From NCBI GenBank assembly GCA_023435895.1, contig JAEZLH010000007.1, forward strand, positions 62,001 to 126,000: a DNA stretch of 64,000 nucleotides. The letters are read 5' to 3'. This stretch comes from Bacillota bacterium. Lineage in GTDB: Bacteria > Bacillota > Clostridia > Lachnospirales > Lachnospiraceae. A program made the position numbers and the translations under genes. Position 1 is the stretch's first letter. The number at the start of each line of letters is the position of its first letter. Shown here piece after piece: positions 35,802 to 44,948 of the stretch. The notes beneath the pieces were generated by a model. The model saw only the letters and a program-made list of their open reading frames with translations, was not told where the DNA came from and ran no database searches.

Positions 35802-37277
35802 ATGAACATTATAGCTTTTGATTTAGGCGGCAGCGGCGGCAAAGTAGTCCTTGGCAGGTTATCCGACCACCAGTTGGAAATCACTACTCTAAACAAGTTC
35901 GAGCACTCTGCTATATCCATTAACGGCAACCTGTATTGGGATGTTCTGCAAATCTATAAGGAATTGCGCAAAGGCATTAAGAAAGCGATTGAGTGTACTG
36001 AAGATTCTATTATGTCTATGGGCATTGACAGCTTTTGCAATGATTTTGCAATTATTTCTCCAAACGGTGAAGTATTGACCCAGGTACATAGTTACCGGGA
36101 TGAACGTACAAAAATTCACGCAGATGAGATTTACAGCATAATGTCTCCGGAGCAGTTGTATCACATTAACGGCAATCAGAATGCCCCGTTCAATACCCTG
36201 ATGCAGCTGGCAGCAATGAGTTGCAATCATCAGGATTACTTGTTTCACCAGGGCAATAAACTGCTGTTCATTCCCGATTTATTGATTTATTTCCTATCCG
36301 GGACTATGACCACTGAGTATACGCTTGCATCAGTCAGCCAGCTTTTTGATTATAAAATTAACAGCTGGAATCAGGAGATCTTAGAGAAGTTTCACATTCC
36401 CCAGGAGCTTTTCACGGATATTGTAATGCCGGGTTCAATCAATGCAAAAACAGGCGTTGATTTTAACAGGGAATTTAAGACTAAGGGTTTTGATATTGTC
36501 TCCGTATGCGAACACGATACCGCCTCCGCCTTTCTGGCCTCTCCCTTCAATAAGAACTGCGCCATCATTAGCTGTGGTACCTGGGCATTAGTAGGTACTG
36601 AAATTCAGAAGCCGATTATCAACAATTTTGGGTACCATTTTAATATTGCTAACGAAGGCGGCTACGCCGGTGGACATCACCGTCTGCTTCATAATGTTAT
36701 GGGGACCTGGATCATACAGGAGTTAAGAGCCGATTATCAATCCCGCGGAATATACTATAGCTTTACCGAGCTGGAGGAGCTTGCAGAGAAAGCCGAACCT
36801 TTTCAGTTTATGATTGATGTTGACGATGAATGCTTTTATTCCCCGGGTAATATGCAGGATAAACTGCAATCCTATTGTGAGAATATTTATCAGCGTCATC
36901 CGCAAAGCATCGGTGAAATGGTACGTTGTGTTTACGAAAGTCTGGCACTAAAATATTTGTGGAATATTAATAATCTTCAAAGAATGGCTGAGACCGAATT
37001 CGGTATCATCAATATCGTAGGCGGAGGGTCACAGAGCAAGCTTATGTGTCAATTTACGGCAAATGCCTGTAACTGTTTTGTTGCCGCAGGGCCTGTTGAG
37101 GCTACCGCTCTCGGCAATATCCTGGTTCAACTGATTGCCAAGAAGCAGATTAACTCCATTGAAGAAGGACGGGAATTGATTATCAAATCCTTCCCGGTAA
37201 CGGAGTATTATCCCCAAAATGCCGAGCAATGGAAGAAGCAGTATTCCCTTTTTATGAATCAATTTAATTTAAAATAA
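35802..37277 (+). CDS. FGGY carbohydrate kinase, RhaB-like
   Basis: A 491-residue sugar kinase of the FGGY family, closest in pattern to rhamnulokinase. The N-terminal ATP-binding segment is IAFDLGGSGGKVVLG. MGIDSFCNDFAI, SCGTWALVGTEIQKP near 256 and NIVGGGSQSKLMCQFTANACNCFVAAGPVEATALGN near 405-440 are RhaB-type motifs. It would phosphorylate a ketose imported or made by neighbouring enzymes. GGAGG precedes ATG 35802. No RhaA-type isomerase is present, and a TIM-barrel isomerase may replace it. Confidence 0.92.
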   Translation: MNIIAFDLGGSGGKVVLGRLSDHQLEITTLNKFEHSAISINGNLYWDVLQIYKELRKGIKKAIECTEDSIMSMGIDSFCNDFAIISPNGEVLTQVHSYRDERTKIHADEIYSIMSPEQLYHINGNQNAPFNTLMQLAAMSCNHQDYLFHQGNKLLFIPDLLIYFLSGTMTTEYTLASVSQLFDYKINSWNQEILEKFHIPQELFTDIVMPGSINAKTGVDFNREFKTKGFDIVSVCEHDTASAFLASPFNKNCAIISCGTWALVGTEIQKPIINNFGYHFNIANEGGYAGGHHRLLHNVMGTWIIQELRADYQSRGIYYSFTELEELAEKAEPFQFMIDVDDECFYSPGNMQDKLQSYCENIYQRHPQSIGEMVRCVYESLALKYLWNINNLQRMAETEFGIINIVGGGSQSKLMCQFTANACNCFVAAGPVEATALGNILVQLIAKKQINSIEEGRELIIKSFPVTEYYPQNAEQWKKQYSLFMNQFNLK

Positions 37278-37296
37278 TGAAGGAGGAAGGTATTTT

Positions 37297-38442
37297 ATGA
37301 GACTATTCAGAGCAGGAATTATTGGGACAGGATTTATAGGTAAGGTACATATTGAAACATTAAGACGACTGGGCAATGTGGAAGTAGTTGCTTTAGCTGA
37401 TAAATTCAATGCTGATAAAACAGCGGAGGAACTTAATGTTCCCAACTATTTTACCAATTATAAAGAGATGATCGATACGATGAATCTCGATATGATACAC
37501 ATCTGCACCCCTAATAACACCCATTACGAAATCGCCATGTATGCTATGGAGCGTAAGGTGAACGTATTATGCGAAAAACCTATGTGTACAAGCATCGAAG
37601 AAGCCAAGTCACTTGTGGCAAAGGCGGATGAAATGAACGTAGTGGCTGCCATCAACTTCCACAACCGCTTCTATCCAATGAATAATCATTTAAAGAATAT
37701 TATCAAAGACGGTGAGCTTGGTGAGATCTTCTCCATTACCGGCAGCTATACACAGGACTGGCTCCTTTATAATACCGACTATAGCTGGCGCCTTAATTCC
37801 TCGGAATCCGGAAGAACCCGTGCGGTATCCGATATTGGTTCCCATTGGATGGATTTGGCCGAATATGTTACAGGTCAGAAAATCGTTGCGGTAAACGCTG
37901 ATTTCTCCACCATCCACAAAAACCGTAAAAAGCCAAAGGGCGTAGTACTTGCGTTCTCCAAGGAGAAATTCAACGAAGAAGACTATGAAGATGTTCCGAT
38001 TGATACGGAGGACAATGCCAGTGTCATGTTCCGTTTCAGTAACGGGGCAAAAGGAAGCGCCTTCTTCTCCCAGGTAATTGCAGGAAAATCAGTTGCAATC
38101 GATTTGTTAATCGGTGGCTATGAAAAGTCTGCAGAATGGGACAGCGAAAATTGCAACGCTCTGGTAATCGGTAATCGTGACAGTTATAACGCCTTTATTG
38201 AAAAAGGAATATCTACGGTTCATCCAAATACAAAGCCATTAATTGCTTATCCCTTCGGTCATCTGGAAGGCTTTCCCGATGCTTTTAAGCAGTGCTTCAA
38301 AAGTGTATATGCCAGCATAGAGAATAAAGAAGCAGCCCCGGAACATGCAACCTTTAAAGACGGGCTTCACGAAATGGTGTTATGCGAAAAAATCTATGAG
38401 AGCAACCAGCTTCAAGGTTGGGTCAACATAAACGAAGAATAG
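37297..38442 (+). CDS. Gfo/Idh/MocA family oxidoreductase
   Basis: A 381-residue NAD(P)-dependent dehydrogenase. The Rossmann domain shows GIIGTGFIGKVH at the start, then AD..NADK and NVLCEKPMCTS near 92 with the conserved EKP lysine. The substrate domain includes VSDIGSHWMDLAEYVTG near 178 with the catalytic-site His. Members oxidise a sugar hydroxyl, often at C3 or C2. AAGGAGG precedes ATG 37297; the gene is the last in the kinase operon, 19 bases after the FGGY gene, and is followed by a terminator. It may oxidise the imported sugar before the isomerase or lyase step. Confidence 0.92.
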   Translation: MRLFRAGIIGTGFIGKVHIETLRRLGNVEVVALADKFNADKTAEELNVPNYFTNYKEMIDTMNLDMIHICTPNNTHYEIAMYAMERKVNVLCEKPMCTSIEEAKSLVAKADEMNVVAAINFHNRFYPMNNHLKNIIKDGELGEIFSITGSYTQDWLLYNTDYSWRLNSSESGRTRAVSDIGSHWMDLAEYVTGQKIVAVNADFSTIHKNRKKPKGVVLAFSKEKFNEEDYEDVPIDTEDNASVMFRFSNGAKGSAFFSQVIAGKSVAIDLLIGGYEKSAEWDSENCNALVIGNRDSYNAFIEKGISTVHPNTKPLIAYPFGHLEGFPDAFKQCFKSVYASIENKEAAPEHATFKDGLHEMVLCEKIYESNQLQGWVNINEE

Positions 38443-38472
38443 AATAGAATATCCTGACATCTTAGTGAATAA

Positions 38473-38508
38473 TAGGTATGCCTCCTGAACCCATAGCAGG
38501 CATACCTA
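38473..38508 (+). terminator. Terminator after the oxidoreductase gene
   Basis: Perfect 11-bp stem TAGGTATGCCT (38473-38483) with 38498-38508, loop of 14 bases, then CTTTAAT. Confidence 0.7.
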
Positions 38509-38601
38509 CTTTAATAATAATGCAACTAACTTACATTTCCGCTTCACGTAATGTATGACCCCACAAAATACAAACGATAAAATTAAAAAGGAGTGATCTT
38601 A

Positions 38602-40338
38602 ATGAACTTTTTGAAAAACAGAAAAATAGCTACCAAGCTATGGATAATGATCTTGCCTATATTTATAGCACTTATTTATATTCTTTATCAATTTTCCTAT
38701 CAAATGAACCTGGTAAACAAGGAAGCCAAATCATCTTATTACGATACCTTATATGTCAATTCATCCTTGTTGTTGGGTGCGGACAGAGACTTTTTTGAAG
38801 CCACTTTAACCGAAAGAACTCTGGTCAATTCTGCCTCCAAACTGGATGAAAGTACTAAGAAGCGTTACCTGGAGACTTATAATAACGATTGTTCAAGGAT
38901 CATATCCAACATTAATAAAGTTATGTCTAATATCAAATCCAACCATGAACTCTCCAAAGTATATAAACACAAAGAGACACAGCTAACTATGACACAATTA
39001 AACAAACAATTCATGGATCAATTTAAAGAGTGGCAGTCCACTTATGACCCTAATACCGGCAAAGGATATCCGGTAGCCAAGAATGCTATGTTTGATGGAA
39101 TCCGTAATGAAATAAAAACTATGACTGAGCTCCTGGATGAGTATAGCGCAAAAAGCCAGGCGGATATGAAAGATTACATCGGTCAAATATTGTCCCACAA
39201 TTATCTAATCTCCTTCATCGCCACTATACTTATGGCTATTATCTGTGGCTATATTGTAAGATTTATTGAAAAGAACCTGAAGGCACTTACAAAGAATATG
39301 AATTTGTTAGCTTCTAATGATCTATCCTTTGCTCCTCACCCTATGAGCAGCAAGGATGAGCTTGGCACGTTATCTCGCTCCGTATCAACCCTGGTTCATT
39401 CCCTAAGGGATATTACCACAAAGCTGATTAATACCTCCTATAGCCTGAAAGAGTCTTCTCACAGCATGAAATCCACCTCTGATGAAGTTACTTCCTCCGT
39501 ATTTGAAGTTGCCAAAACAATTGATGATATTGCGGAAGGTGCCTCAAGTCAGGCAGAGGACACACAAAGGTTAGTGGATGAGATTACTAACTTAAATGCA
39601 GCCATTCAATCGAGCACCGATAGCACAAGGGAATTATCCCAAACCTCCTCCAAAATCATGGCAGCCAGCCGAGAAGGGATTCAAACCGTAAATCATCTGG
39701 ATGAGATTAATACCAAGAACCAGGCAGCACTTCAATCCATTTTTTACACCATTGATACAGCCAACCACAACGCGGGTACAATTGTTGAGGCTACTGCAAT
39801 CATTAATAATATTGCGGAACAGATCAACTTAATCTCCTTAAATGCATCCATTGAAGCTGCCAGAGCAGGAGAAGCCGGAAGGGGCTTTGCGGTAATTGCC
39901 AATGAGATTCACAAGCTTTCCGACCAAACAAAAGAATCCACCATATTAATTGACAATATGCTTAATGGAATTAAAGATAATATATCCACTGCAAGCTCAC
40001 AAAGCAAAGAAGCAGAAACCGGGGTAAAACTCCAGACACAAAACATTAACGAGACCAAAAATAAATACTTATCCATCGTCGATTACATAAAAATGATCAA
40101 CAACGAAATTCGCACTATAGAAAGTGTTACTGAGAAAATCAGTCAAAGCCGAGCCATAATCAGCGAATTTAGCACGAATATGTCAGCTCTTTCCGAGGAG
40201 TATGCTGCAAGTACACAGGAGACCTCTGCCTCTACTCAGCAGGTTTTGACTGCTATGACCGATATCAGCAGAATTGGTACTGAAGTTGATAATCTGGTTG
40301 CAGAGTTAAAAGAGATGATTAACCAATTTGTTCTTTAA
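38602..40338 (+). CDS. Methyl-accepting chemotaxis protein
   Basis: A 578-residue chemoreceptor. An N-terminal membrane helix (about 12-32) is followed by a roughly 160-residue extracellular helical sensor region, a second helix (about 197-217), a HAMP domain (about 218-270) and a cytoplasmic signalling domain. The highly conserved hairpin tip lies near residue 415: AEQINLISLNASIEAARAGEAGRGFAVIANE. AAGGAG precedes ATG 38602. It comes right after the sugar-catabolism operon, so chemotaxis toward the sugar or a related ligand is plausible. Confidence 0.93.
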   Translation: MNFLKNRKIATKLWIMILPIFIALIYILYQFSYQMNLVNKEAKSSYYDTLYVNSSLLLGADRDFFEATLTERTLVNSASKLDESTKKRYLETYNNDCSRIISNINKVMSNIKSNHELSKVYKHKETQLTMTQLNKQFMDQFKEWQSTYDPNTGKGYPVAKNAMFDGIRNEIKTMTELLDEYSAKSQADMKDYIGQILSHNYLISFIATILMAIICGYIVRFIEKNLKALTKNMNLLASNDLSFAPHPMSSKDELGTLSRSVSTLVHSLRDITTKLINTSYSLKESSHSMKSTSDEVTSSVFEVAKTIDDIAEGASSQAEDTQRLVDEITNLNAAIQSSTDSTRELSQTSSKIMAASREGIQTVNHLDEINTKNQAALQSIFYTIDTANHNAGTIVEATAIINNIAEQINLISLNASIEAARAGEAGRGFAVIANEIHKLSDQTKESTILIDNMLNGIKDNISTASSQSKEAETGVKLQTQNINETKNKYLSIVDYIKMINNEIRTIESVTEKISQSRAIISEFSTNMSALSEEYAASTQETSASTQQVLTAMTDISRIGTEVDNLVAELKEMINQFVL

Positions 40339-40389
40339 CTATAACTTGCAAATCACATTTATTTGTTTACTACCCATAAATCCAACAAC

Positions 40390-40424
40390 AAAAATAAGCT
40401 TGTAATCTTAACAAGCTTATTTTT
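40390..40424 (+). terminator. Rho-independent terminator of the chemoreceptor gene
   Basis: Perfect 14-bp stem (40390-40403 with 40411-40424) flanked by A and T runs and a seven-base loop, about 50 bases after the stop. Confidence 0.85.
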
Positions 40425-40523
40425 GCTGTTGCCACACAGTAATTTCGAGGATATCTATATCAATCTTTTCGACTATTGGCTTATATCTCTTATTAATCTA
40501 TATTACTTCGCTTTATATACAAT

Positions 40524-41438
40524 CTATATAACAAACTGCTCCATGTATCGTTTTGAGATGATCAAGCTATCCAGTATCCGTTCTCTGCTATTTTCGAAGG
40601 CTCTGTCTTCCACTTCAATGCACGCATAGCCGTCATATCCGATATCCGTTAACGCAGAGACATACGCTCCCCAATTCACATCACCCAAACCAGGAAGCTT
40701 GGGCTTCATATATTGCAAGGGATACGCCATACTGCCAAATTGATTTAATGCGTCTTCGTCCACCTTAATATCTTTAAAATGAACATGGAAGATACGATCC
40801 TTAAACTCATAAATAGGTTTTATGTAATCCATCCTCTGCCATACAAAATGAGAGGGATCAAAATTAATACCAAAATTCTCATTCGGCAAAATCTCAAACA
40901 CCTTTTTCCATATTGCCGGCGTTGTCATCAAATTCTGTCCGCCTGGCCACTGTCCTTGATCAAACAGCATTGGACAATTCTCTATAGCTATTTTGACACC
41001 CTTCTTCCGAGCATAGGTCACAATTGGAGGCCATATCTCCTTTACCAGTTCCAGATTCTCTTCCACTGTCTTAGATTGATCTCTTCCAAGGAAGGTGGTA
41101 ACAAGACCCACACCCAGTTTTGCGCTGCCGTCAATTACTTTATAAAGGTGTTTTATACTATCTGTTCTCTTCTCTATATCTCCATCCATAGTATTCGGAT
41201 AGAACGCCAAGGAAGATATCTCTACTTTCTTTTTCTTGCAATACTCTTTTACATACAGAATAGCTTCGTCTGTAAGGTTAGTGACATCAATGTGACTTAC
41301 TCCAGCATATCTACGTTCCGCTTTCGCCCTTGGCCAACAGGCTACTTCCACACAGTGATAACCCATTTCCGATGCAGTATCAATCATTTCTTCAAAACTC
41401 CAGCCATCTAATATGGAACTTACGAATCCAAGCTTCAT
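40524..41438 (-). CDS. Sugar phosphate isomerase/epimerase (TIM barrel), second copy
   Basis: A 304-residue AP-endonuclease-2-type barrel. The catalytic metal ligands are visible as Glu in VKIAIENCPMLF near 150, Asp/His in FGINFDPSHFVWQ near 193, His in IFHVHFKDIKV near 218 and a final Glu in YACIEVEDRAF near 279. It opens MKLGFVSSILDGWSFEEMIDTASEMGY, as 3-ketosugar and tagatose-3-epimerase-like members do. GGAGGAG precedes ATG 41438. The gene is divergent from a LacI regulator, with operator-like repeats between them, so it is probably under its control. A remote paralogue is at 25981. Confidence 0.88.
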   Translation of the reverse strand: MKLGFVSSILDGWSFEEMIDTASEMGYHCVEVACWPRAKAERRYAGVSHIDVTNLTDEAILYVKEYCKKKKVEISSLAFYPNTMDGDIEKRTDSIKHLYKVIDGSAKLGVGLVTTFLGRDQSKTVEENLELVKEIWPPIVTYARKKGVKIAIENCPMLFDQGQWPGGQNLMTTPAIWKKVFEILPNENFGINFDPSHFVWQRMDYIKPIYEFKDRIFHVHFKDIKVDEDALNQFGSMAYPLQYMKPKLPGLGDVNWGAYVSALTDIGYDGYACIEVEDRAFENSRERILDSLIISKRYMEQFVI

Positions 41439-41502
41439 TTTCTTTCTCCTCCAATCTTGTTAACTCACTGCCTTGCATACTCTTTCATCTTTATATTTTC
41501 AA

Positions 41503-41728
41503 TAAATGTTTCATTCCTATAATAATTTCTGAAATAATCGTATCATAACTCCAATATACATTCAATATTCAAAGGTAGATACACTGCATTTTCATGGTTT
41601 GCAACAAATTCTAACCCTCTATTTATACGTATTTGTGGAGCTTTTTTCGATATTTCTGAAATGTTTCACGTTTCTGAAACATTTGTATTTTTGTTATACT
41701 TATAGTATAGTAATTATGAAATATTTCA
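41503..41728. promoter_or_regulatory. Cluster of LacI-type operator candidates
   Basis: Four related 12-mers lie in the divergent region: ATAAATGTTTCA at 41502-41513, TGAAATGTTTCA at 41657-41668, TGAAACATTTGT at 41675-41686 and TGAAATATTTCA at 41717-41728. Two are perfect or near-perfect palindromes of the form TGAAA-NN-TTTCA, a typical LacI-family operator. The second and third also form a 10-bp inverted repeat (41659-41684). A promoter-like TATAGT lies near 41700. Confidence 0.6.
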
Positions 41729-41829
41729 TTAGCATTAATACGATATTTCGTAGCTATGGATTCAAATTATTAAAGAAAGAAACCAAGTGTTACGAACTAA
41801 TTTGTTTTAAAATATCTTATTCATTACTA

Positions 41830-41910
41830 TAAAAGCACGAGTCTTTAGACCACGGCAAACCGCCATAGCCAGAGTACCTGCAAGGTATTTGAAGCTCGAA
41901 ACCTATGCTA
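41830..41910 (+). ncRNA. Structured 5' leader of the LacI gene, unclassified
   Basis: Between the operator cluster and the start codon, CGAG (41838-41841) can pair with CTCG (41895-41898) to close a set of small hairpins: GTCT/AGAC, GGC-AAACC-GCC and GTACC-TGCAA-GGTAT. It is more GC-rich than its flanks. I could not match it to a known riboswitch class. It may be a regulatory leader or incidental structure. Confidence 0.3.
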
Positions 41911-41934
41911 TAAACGAAAATAAGGAGTTTGTTT

Positions 41935-42966
41935 ATGAATGAATCCAGAAAGATAACCGTTGCACAGATAGCGAAGCACGCTGGCGTATCTCCCGCTACT
42001 GTATCAAGAGTTTTAAATCACAGAGATTTGGTAAAAGAAGCTACCGTAAAACAGGTAGAAGATGCAATGATAAGTTTAGGCTTTTCTGTTCCTGAACATA
42101 AATCTGAGTCGTCAAGTGAACTGCCTGTTATTATTTTGAATGTTCCTCAGATCAACAATATCTTTTATTCTGATATTATTCGTGGCGCTACGTCCTCGGC
42201 AAATGCTCATGGCTGCCATCTTGTTATCAGCCAGTCTCCATTAGATCACGGTTCCATTCATGAGTTTTATGCCCTTGTTAAACGAGTTAACGCCACTGGT
42301 GCAATTCTATTAAATCATATTTCAAACGAGTTGCTTCACAGGCTCAATGACGTGGTTCCGATAATTCAATGTTGTGAATACAATCAAGAAGCAGAACTGC
42401 CCTACGTTACCATTGATGACTGTGCTGCTGCTCAGCGAGCAACAGAATACATCATCGGTTGCGGCAGGAATAAGATTGCAATTATCAACGGTCCCCTTTC
42501 TTATAAGTATGCCGCAGAAAGGCGCCGCGGCTTCCTTGCCGCCCTGCAAAATGCCGAGCTCTCCATCCCTGGCAGCTGGATGATTCAATTGCCTGAAGTC
42601 AATTATGAAATGGCTTATGCTGCAGCTTGTCGTCTACTGACCTCAGAGGTTATCCCCAATGCTTTCTTTACTGCTTCCGATACCTTTGCTGCAGCAGTGA
42701 TACGTGCAGCCGGGAGATATCAATATCACGTTCCCAGGGATATTATTGTAGTTGGCTTTGACAATACGGACTTATCCGCCATGTTCTGCCCTTCTATCAC
42801 TACGGTTAATCAACCTAAATTTCAACAAGGTTTTACTGCTTGTGAAATGTTGTTGGAAAGAATATCAAACCCACACCTTGCTACCAAGTCAATTATATTG
42901 GATACGGAGCTGATTATTCGCGAATCTACAAGCCTTATTTTTTCGGAAGTCAAATCATTAAGCTAA
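41935..42966 (+). CDS. LacI family transcriptional regulator
   Basis: A 343-residue repressor. The helix-turn-helix (VAQIAKHAGVSPATVSRVLNHRDLV, residues about 8-32) is the LacI signature. The sugar-binding domain includes the YVTIDDCAAAQRATEYIIGCG and VVGFDNTDLSAMFCPSITTV segments typical of PurR/RbsR-type regulators. AAGGAG is eight bases upstream of ATG 41935; the TTG at 41929 is an unlikely start. Its 3' end overlaps the convergent HAD gene by 17 bases. It likely controls the divergent isomerase gene and possibly the catabolic operon. Confidence 0.93.
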   Translation: MNESRKITVAQIAKHAGVSPATVSRVLNHRDLVKEATVKQVEDAMISLGFSVPEHKSESSSELPVIILNVPQINNIFYSDIIRGATSSANAHGCHLVISQSPLDHGSIHEFYALVKRVNATGAILLNHISNELLHRLNDVVPIIQCCEYNQEAELPYVTIDDCAAAQRATEYIIGCGRNKIAIINGPLSYKYAAERRRGFLAALQNAELSIPGSWMIQLPEVNYEMAYAAACRLLTSEVIPNAFFTASDTFAAAVIRAAGRYQYHVPRDIIVVGFDNTDLSAMFCPSITTVNQPKFQQGFTACEMLLERISNPHLATKSIILDTELIIRESTSLIFSEVKSLS

Positions 42967-43681
42967 GCTCATAAATGGAAGAAACAATAAGATCCGGGAT
43001 GATATCGCAATTCTTAGGCAAGCCCTTTTTCTTATAATCATTCCAGACCGAGAATATTCCCAGCTGCTTAGCACCGCCCACATCCCATACCAGATTATCA
43101 CCAATCATCCATACCTGGGATGGGATGAGCTTCATTTCCTTTAGAGCATATTCGAATATCTTCCTGTCCGGCTTGCTGTATCCTACCTCCGAATCGATAA
43201 TGACCTTTTCAAAATACTCTGTTATCTTGAAGCGCTGCAGCTTTTCCCGTTGAACCGGAGATGCTCCATTGGTAATCACCGCCATACGAACACCAGCCTC
43301 TTTTAACCGCTCCAGCGCCTCTAGAGAGCCGGGTAAAAGCGCCAAAAGGGAATCCTGTAAGGCCGTATAATCATCAGCAAGTTCGACCACTTGCTTTTCA
43401 TCGGATATTCCCAAGGTATCCAGCGAAAAGCGCACAACATCTCTTCTAGCCTCCCTAAGGTTCTCACGACCCTCTTTGTGCCTAACCGGATCAGCCCAAT
43501 ACCACCTCTTCGTCTCATCGATACTTTTCCTTAATTCCTCATAGGTAAAAGAGGACTTGTACTTCTCTATGTAGTTCTGACAGCATTGATACCAAGCCGT
43601 ATCACAAACACTGTCAAAGGATGAGATGGTATCATCCAAATCAAAGAATATCGCATCCGGTTTCACTATTTGTTTCTTCAT
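42950..43681 (-). CDS. HAD family hydrolase, YjjG-like nucleotidase/phosphatase
   Basis: A 243-residue HAD phosphatase. Motif I is FFDLDDTISSF near residue 12 (catalytic Asp pair), motif II ITNGASPVQREKLQ near 136, motif III KPDRKIFEYALK near 169 and motif IV WMIGDNLVWDVGGAKQLG near 190. The long helical cap and the VWMIGDNLVWDV text fit YjjG-type pyrimidine nucleotidases. The substrate could be a non-canonical nucleotide or a sugar phosphate. It ends 17 bases inside the end of the LacI gene and starts 15 bases after the TrmL stop, on the same strand as that gene. Confidence 0.88.
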   Translation of the reverse strand: MKKQIVKPDAIFFDLDDTISSFDSVCDTAWYQCCQNYIEKYKSSFTYEELRKSIDETKRWYWADPVRHKEGRENLREARRDVVRFSLDTLGISDEKQVVELADDYTALQDSLLALLPGSLEALERLKEAGVRMAVITNGASPVQREKLQRFKITEYFEKVIIDSEVGYSKPDRKIFEYALKEMKLIPSQVWMIGDNLVWDVGGAKQLGIFSVWNDYKKKGLPKNCDIIPDLIVSSIYELSLMI

Positions 43682-43696
43682 ACTACACCAACCTTT

Positions 43697-44188
43697 TTAA
43701 TCCCAGCTGTATTTGTGAAGCTTCCCTTCCATTCTCATCCCTTCAAAATTATTCTGCCTAAGAGCCTCGTACAGAATAATTGCAACCGAATTGCCAAGAT
43801 TTAAGGAACGGATATCTCCTACCATTGGAATACGAATGGTATTCTCTCTGTTCTCAAGCAGTAGCTCCTCCGGAATTCCGGCACTTTCTTTCCCAAACAT
43901 GATATAGCAGTCCGGGTCATATTCCACATGGGTGTAAGAATGTTGTGCCTTTGTGGTTGCCATATATATTTTAGCATTCGGATTTTTTTCAAGAAAATCC
44001 GGGTAACTATCATAGACTGTCACATCAAGATCCTTCCAGTAATCAAGTCCTGCTCTTCTGATTTCCTTCTCACTCAGCCGAAAGCCCATTGGCTCAATTA
44101 AGTGAAGCTTTGTGCCTGTAGCAACGCAGGTTCTTCCGATGTTACCGGTATTTGCAGGTATCTCTGGTTCCAATAATACAATATTCAT
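43697..44188 (-). CDS. trmL: tRNA (cytidine(34)-2'-O)-methyltransferase TrmL
   Basis: A 163-residue SPOUT methyltransferase that 2'-O-methylates the wobble base of leucine tRNAs. It begins MNIVLLEPEIPANTGNIGRTC, with the N-G-R SAM motif. GKESAGIPEELL near 98 and IRIPMVGDIRSLNLGNSVAI near 120 are the trefoil-knot motifs. Length matches the family (about 155-165). GGAGG precedes ATG 44188. It probably shares a transcript with the HAD gene. Confidence 0.93.
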   Translation of the reverse strand: MNIVLLEPEIPANTGNIGRTCVATGTKLHLIEPMGFRLSEKEIRRAGLDYWKDLDVTVYDSYPDFLEKNPNAKIYMATTKAQHSYTHVEYDPDCYIMFGKESAGIPEELLLENRENTIRIPMVGDIRSLNLGNSVAIILYEALRQNNFEGMRMEGKLHKYSWD

Positions 44189-44359
44189 TGCATAACCTCC
44201 ATTTCATAATTACTTATCTATTCACTATAATAATATTATTCATCCATCAGCAACAGCTACTCCTTGTTGCATTATGTTCTATTATTTGCTCTACTGATTT
44301 CTCATGTGACTATCTTTTTTATTCCCATTAACGTTTAGTATTATTAATTCCATACCAAC

Positions 44360-44409
44360 CTTTGCCCATCATATATGGGCAAAGAAAAAAGGTGATTTAA
44401 TCACCTTTT
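44360..44409 (-). terminator. Double hairpin after the CheX gene
   Basis: AAAAGGTGA/TCACCTTTT (44387-44395 with 44401-44409) overlaps the stop codon, and CTTTGCCCAT/ATGGGCAAAG (44360-44369 with 44375-44384) follows. On the minus strand the first stem is directly followed by TTTTTTC. Confidence 0.75.
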
Positions 44410-44867
44410 ATCGCTATATTTATTTCAATTACTTTGTCATCCTCATAGGTCAGTGGCACACAGATATTCTGTGCATAATTTGTTGTAAAGGAAACCGTTC
44501 CGTTACCAATTGTAGGCGGTGTAATATCAATTGCAATTCCCTTGGTAGAGAATATTGTCGCTGTATTACCCATTATCATATTGCCAAGTTCACCAATAGC
44601 ACTATTTGCCAATTCATCCATCTCTGTTACAGGCATCATGATCATCTTGGACGCAACATCACAAGCTATCTCTTTACGAAATGCAATAATGGCTTGGCCT
44701 TTCATTTCGCCGGTAAAACCAATTAAAATAATCAAATTATCCGAAAAAGTCGATGTATTATTAATATATGGCTTACCTATTTTGGTATCTATAAAACACA
44801 TTTCTTTAAATATCTTTGTTGCTGCCATAATGAATGGGTTAATATGATCAACATTGACATTTGCCAT
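44397..44867 (-). CDS. cheX: CheX-type chemotaxis phosphatase
   Basis: A 156-residue CheC/FliY/CheX family protein that removes phosphate from CheY-P. The single catalytic motif E-x-x-N appears in AIGELGNMIMGNTA near residue 92 (Glu and Asn). KGQAIIAFRKEIACDVASKM near 57 and the C-terminal VPLTYEDDKVIEINIAIKG are typical of CheX, which works as a dimer. AGGAGG lies just upstream of ATG 44867. It is not in a che operon here. With the chemoreceptor it shows the cell is probably motile or has a chemosensory pathway. Confidence 0.88.
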   Translation of the reverse strand: MANVNVDHINPFIMAATKIFKEMCFIDTKIGKPYINNTSTFSDNLIILIGFTGEMKGQAIIAFRKEIACDVASKMIMMPVTEMDELANSAIGELGNMIMGNTATIFSTKGIAIDITPPTIGNGTVSFTTNYAQNICVPLTYEDDKVIEINIAIKGD

Positions 44868-44948
44868 TTGCCTACCTCCTATTTATCTAAACGTATTCCA
44901 ATTGTAACACAGGAACTGACATAATTTCAACTAAATCGTCAATATTTC

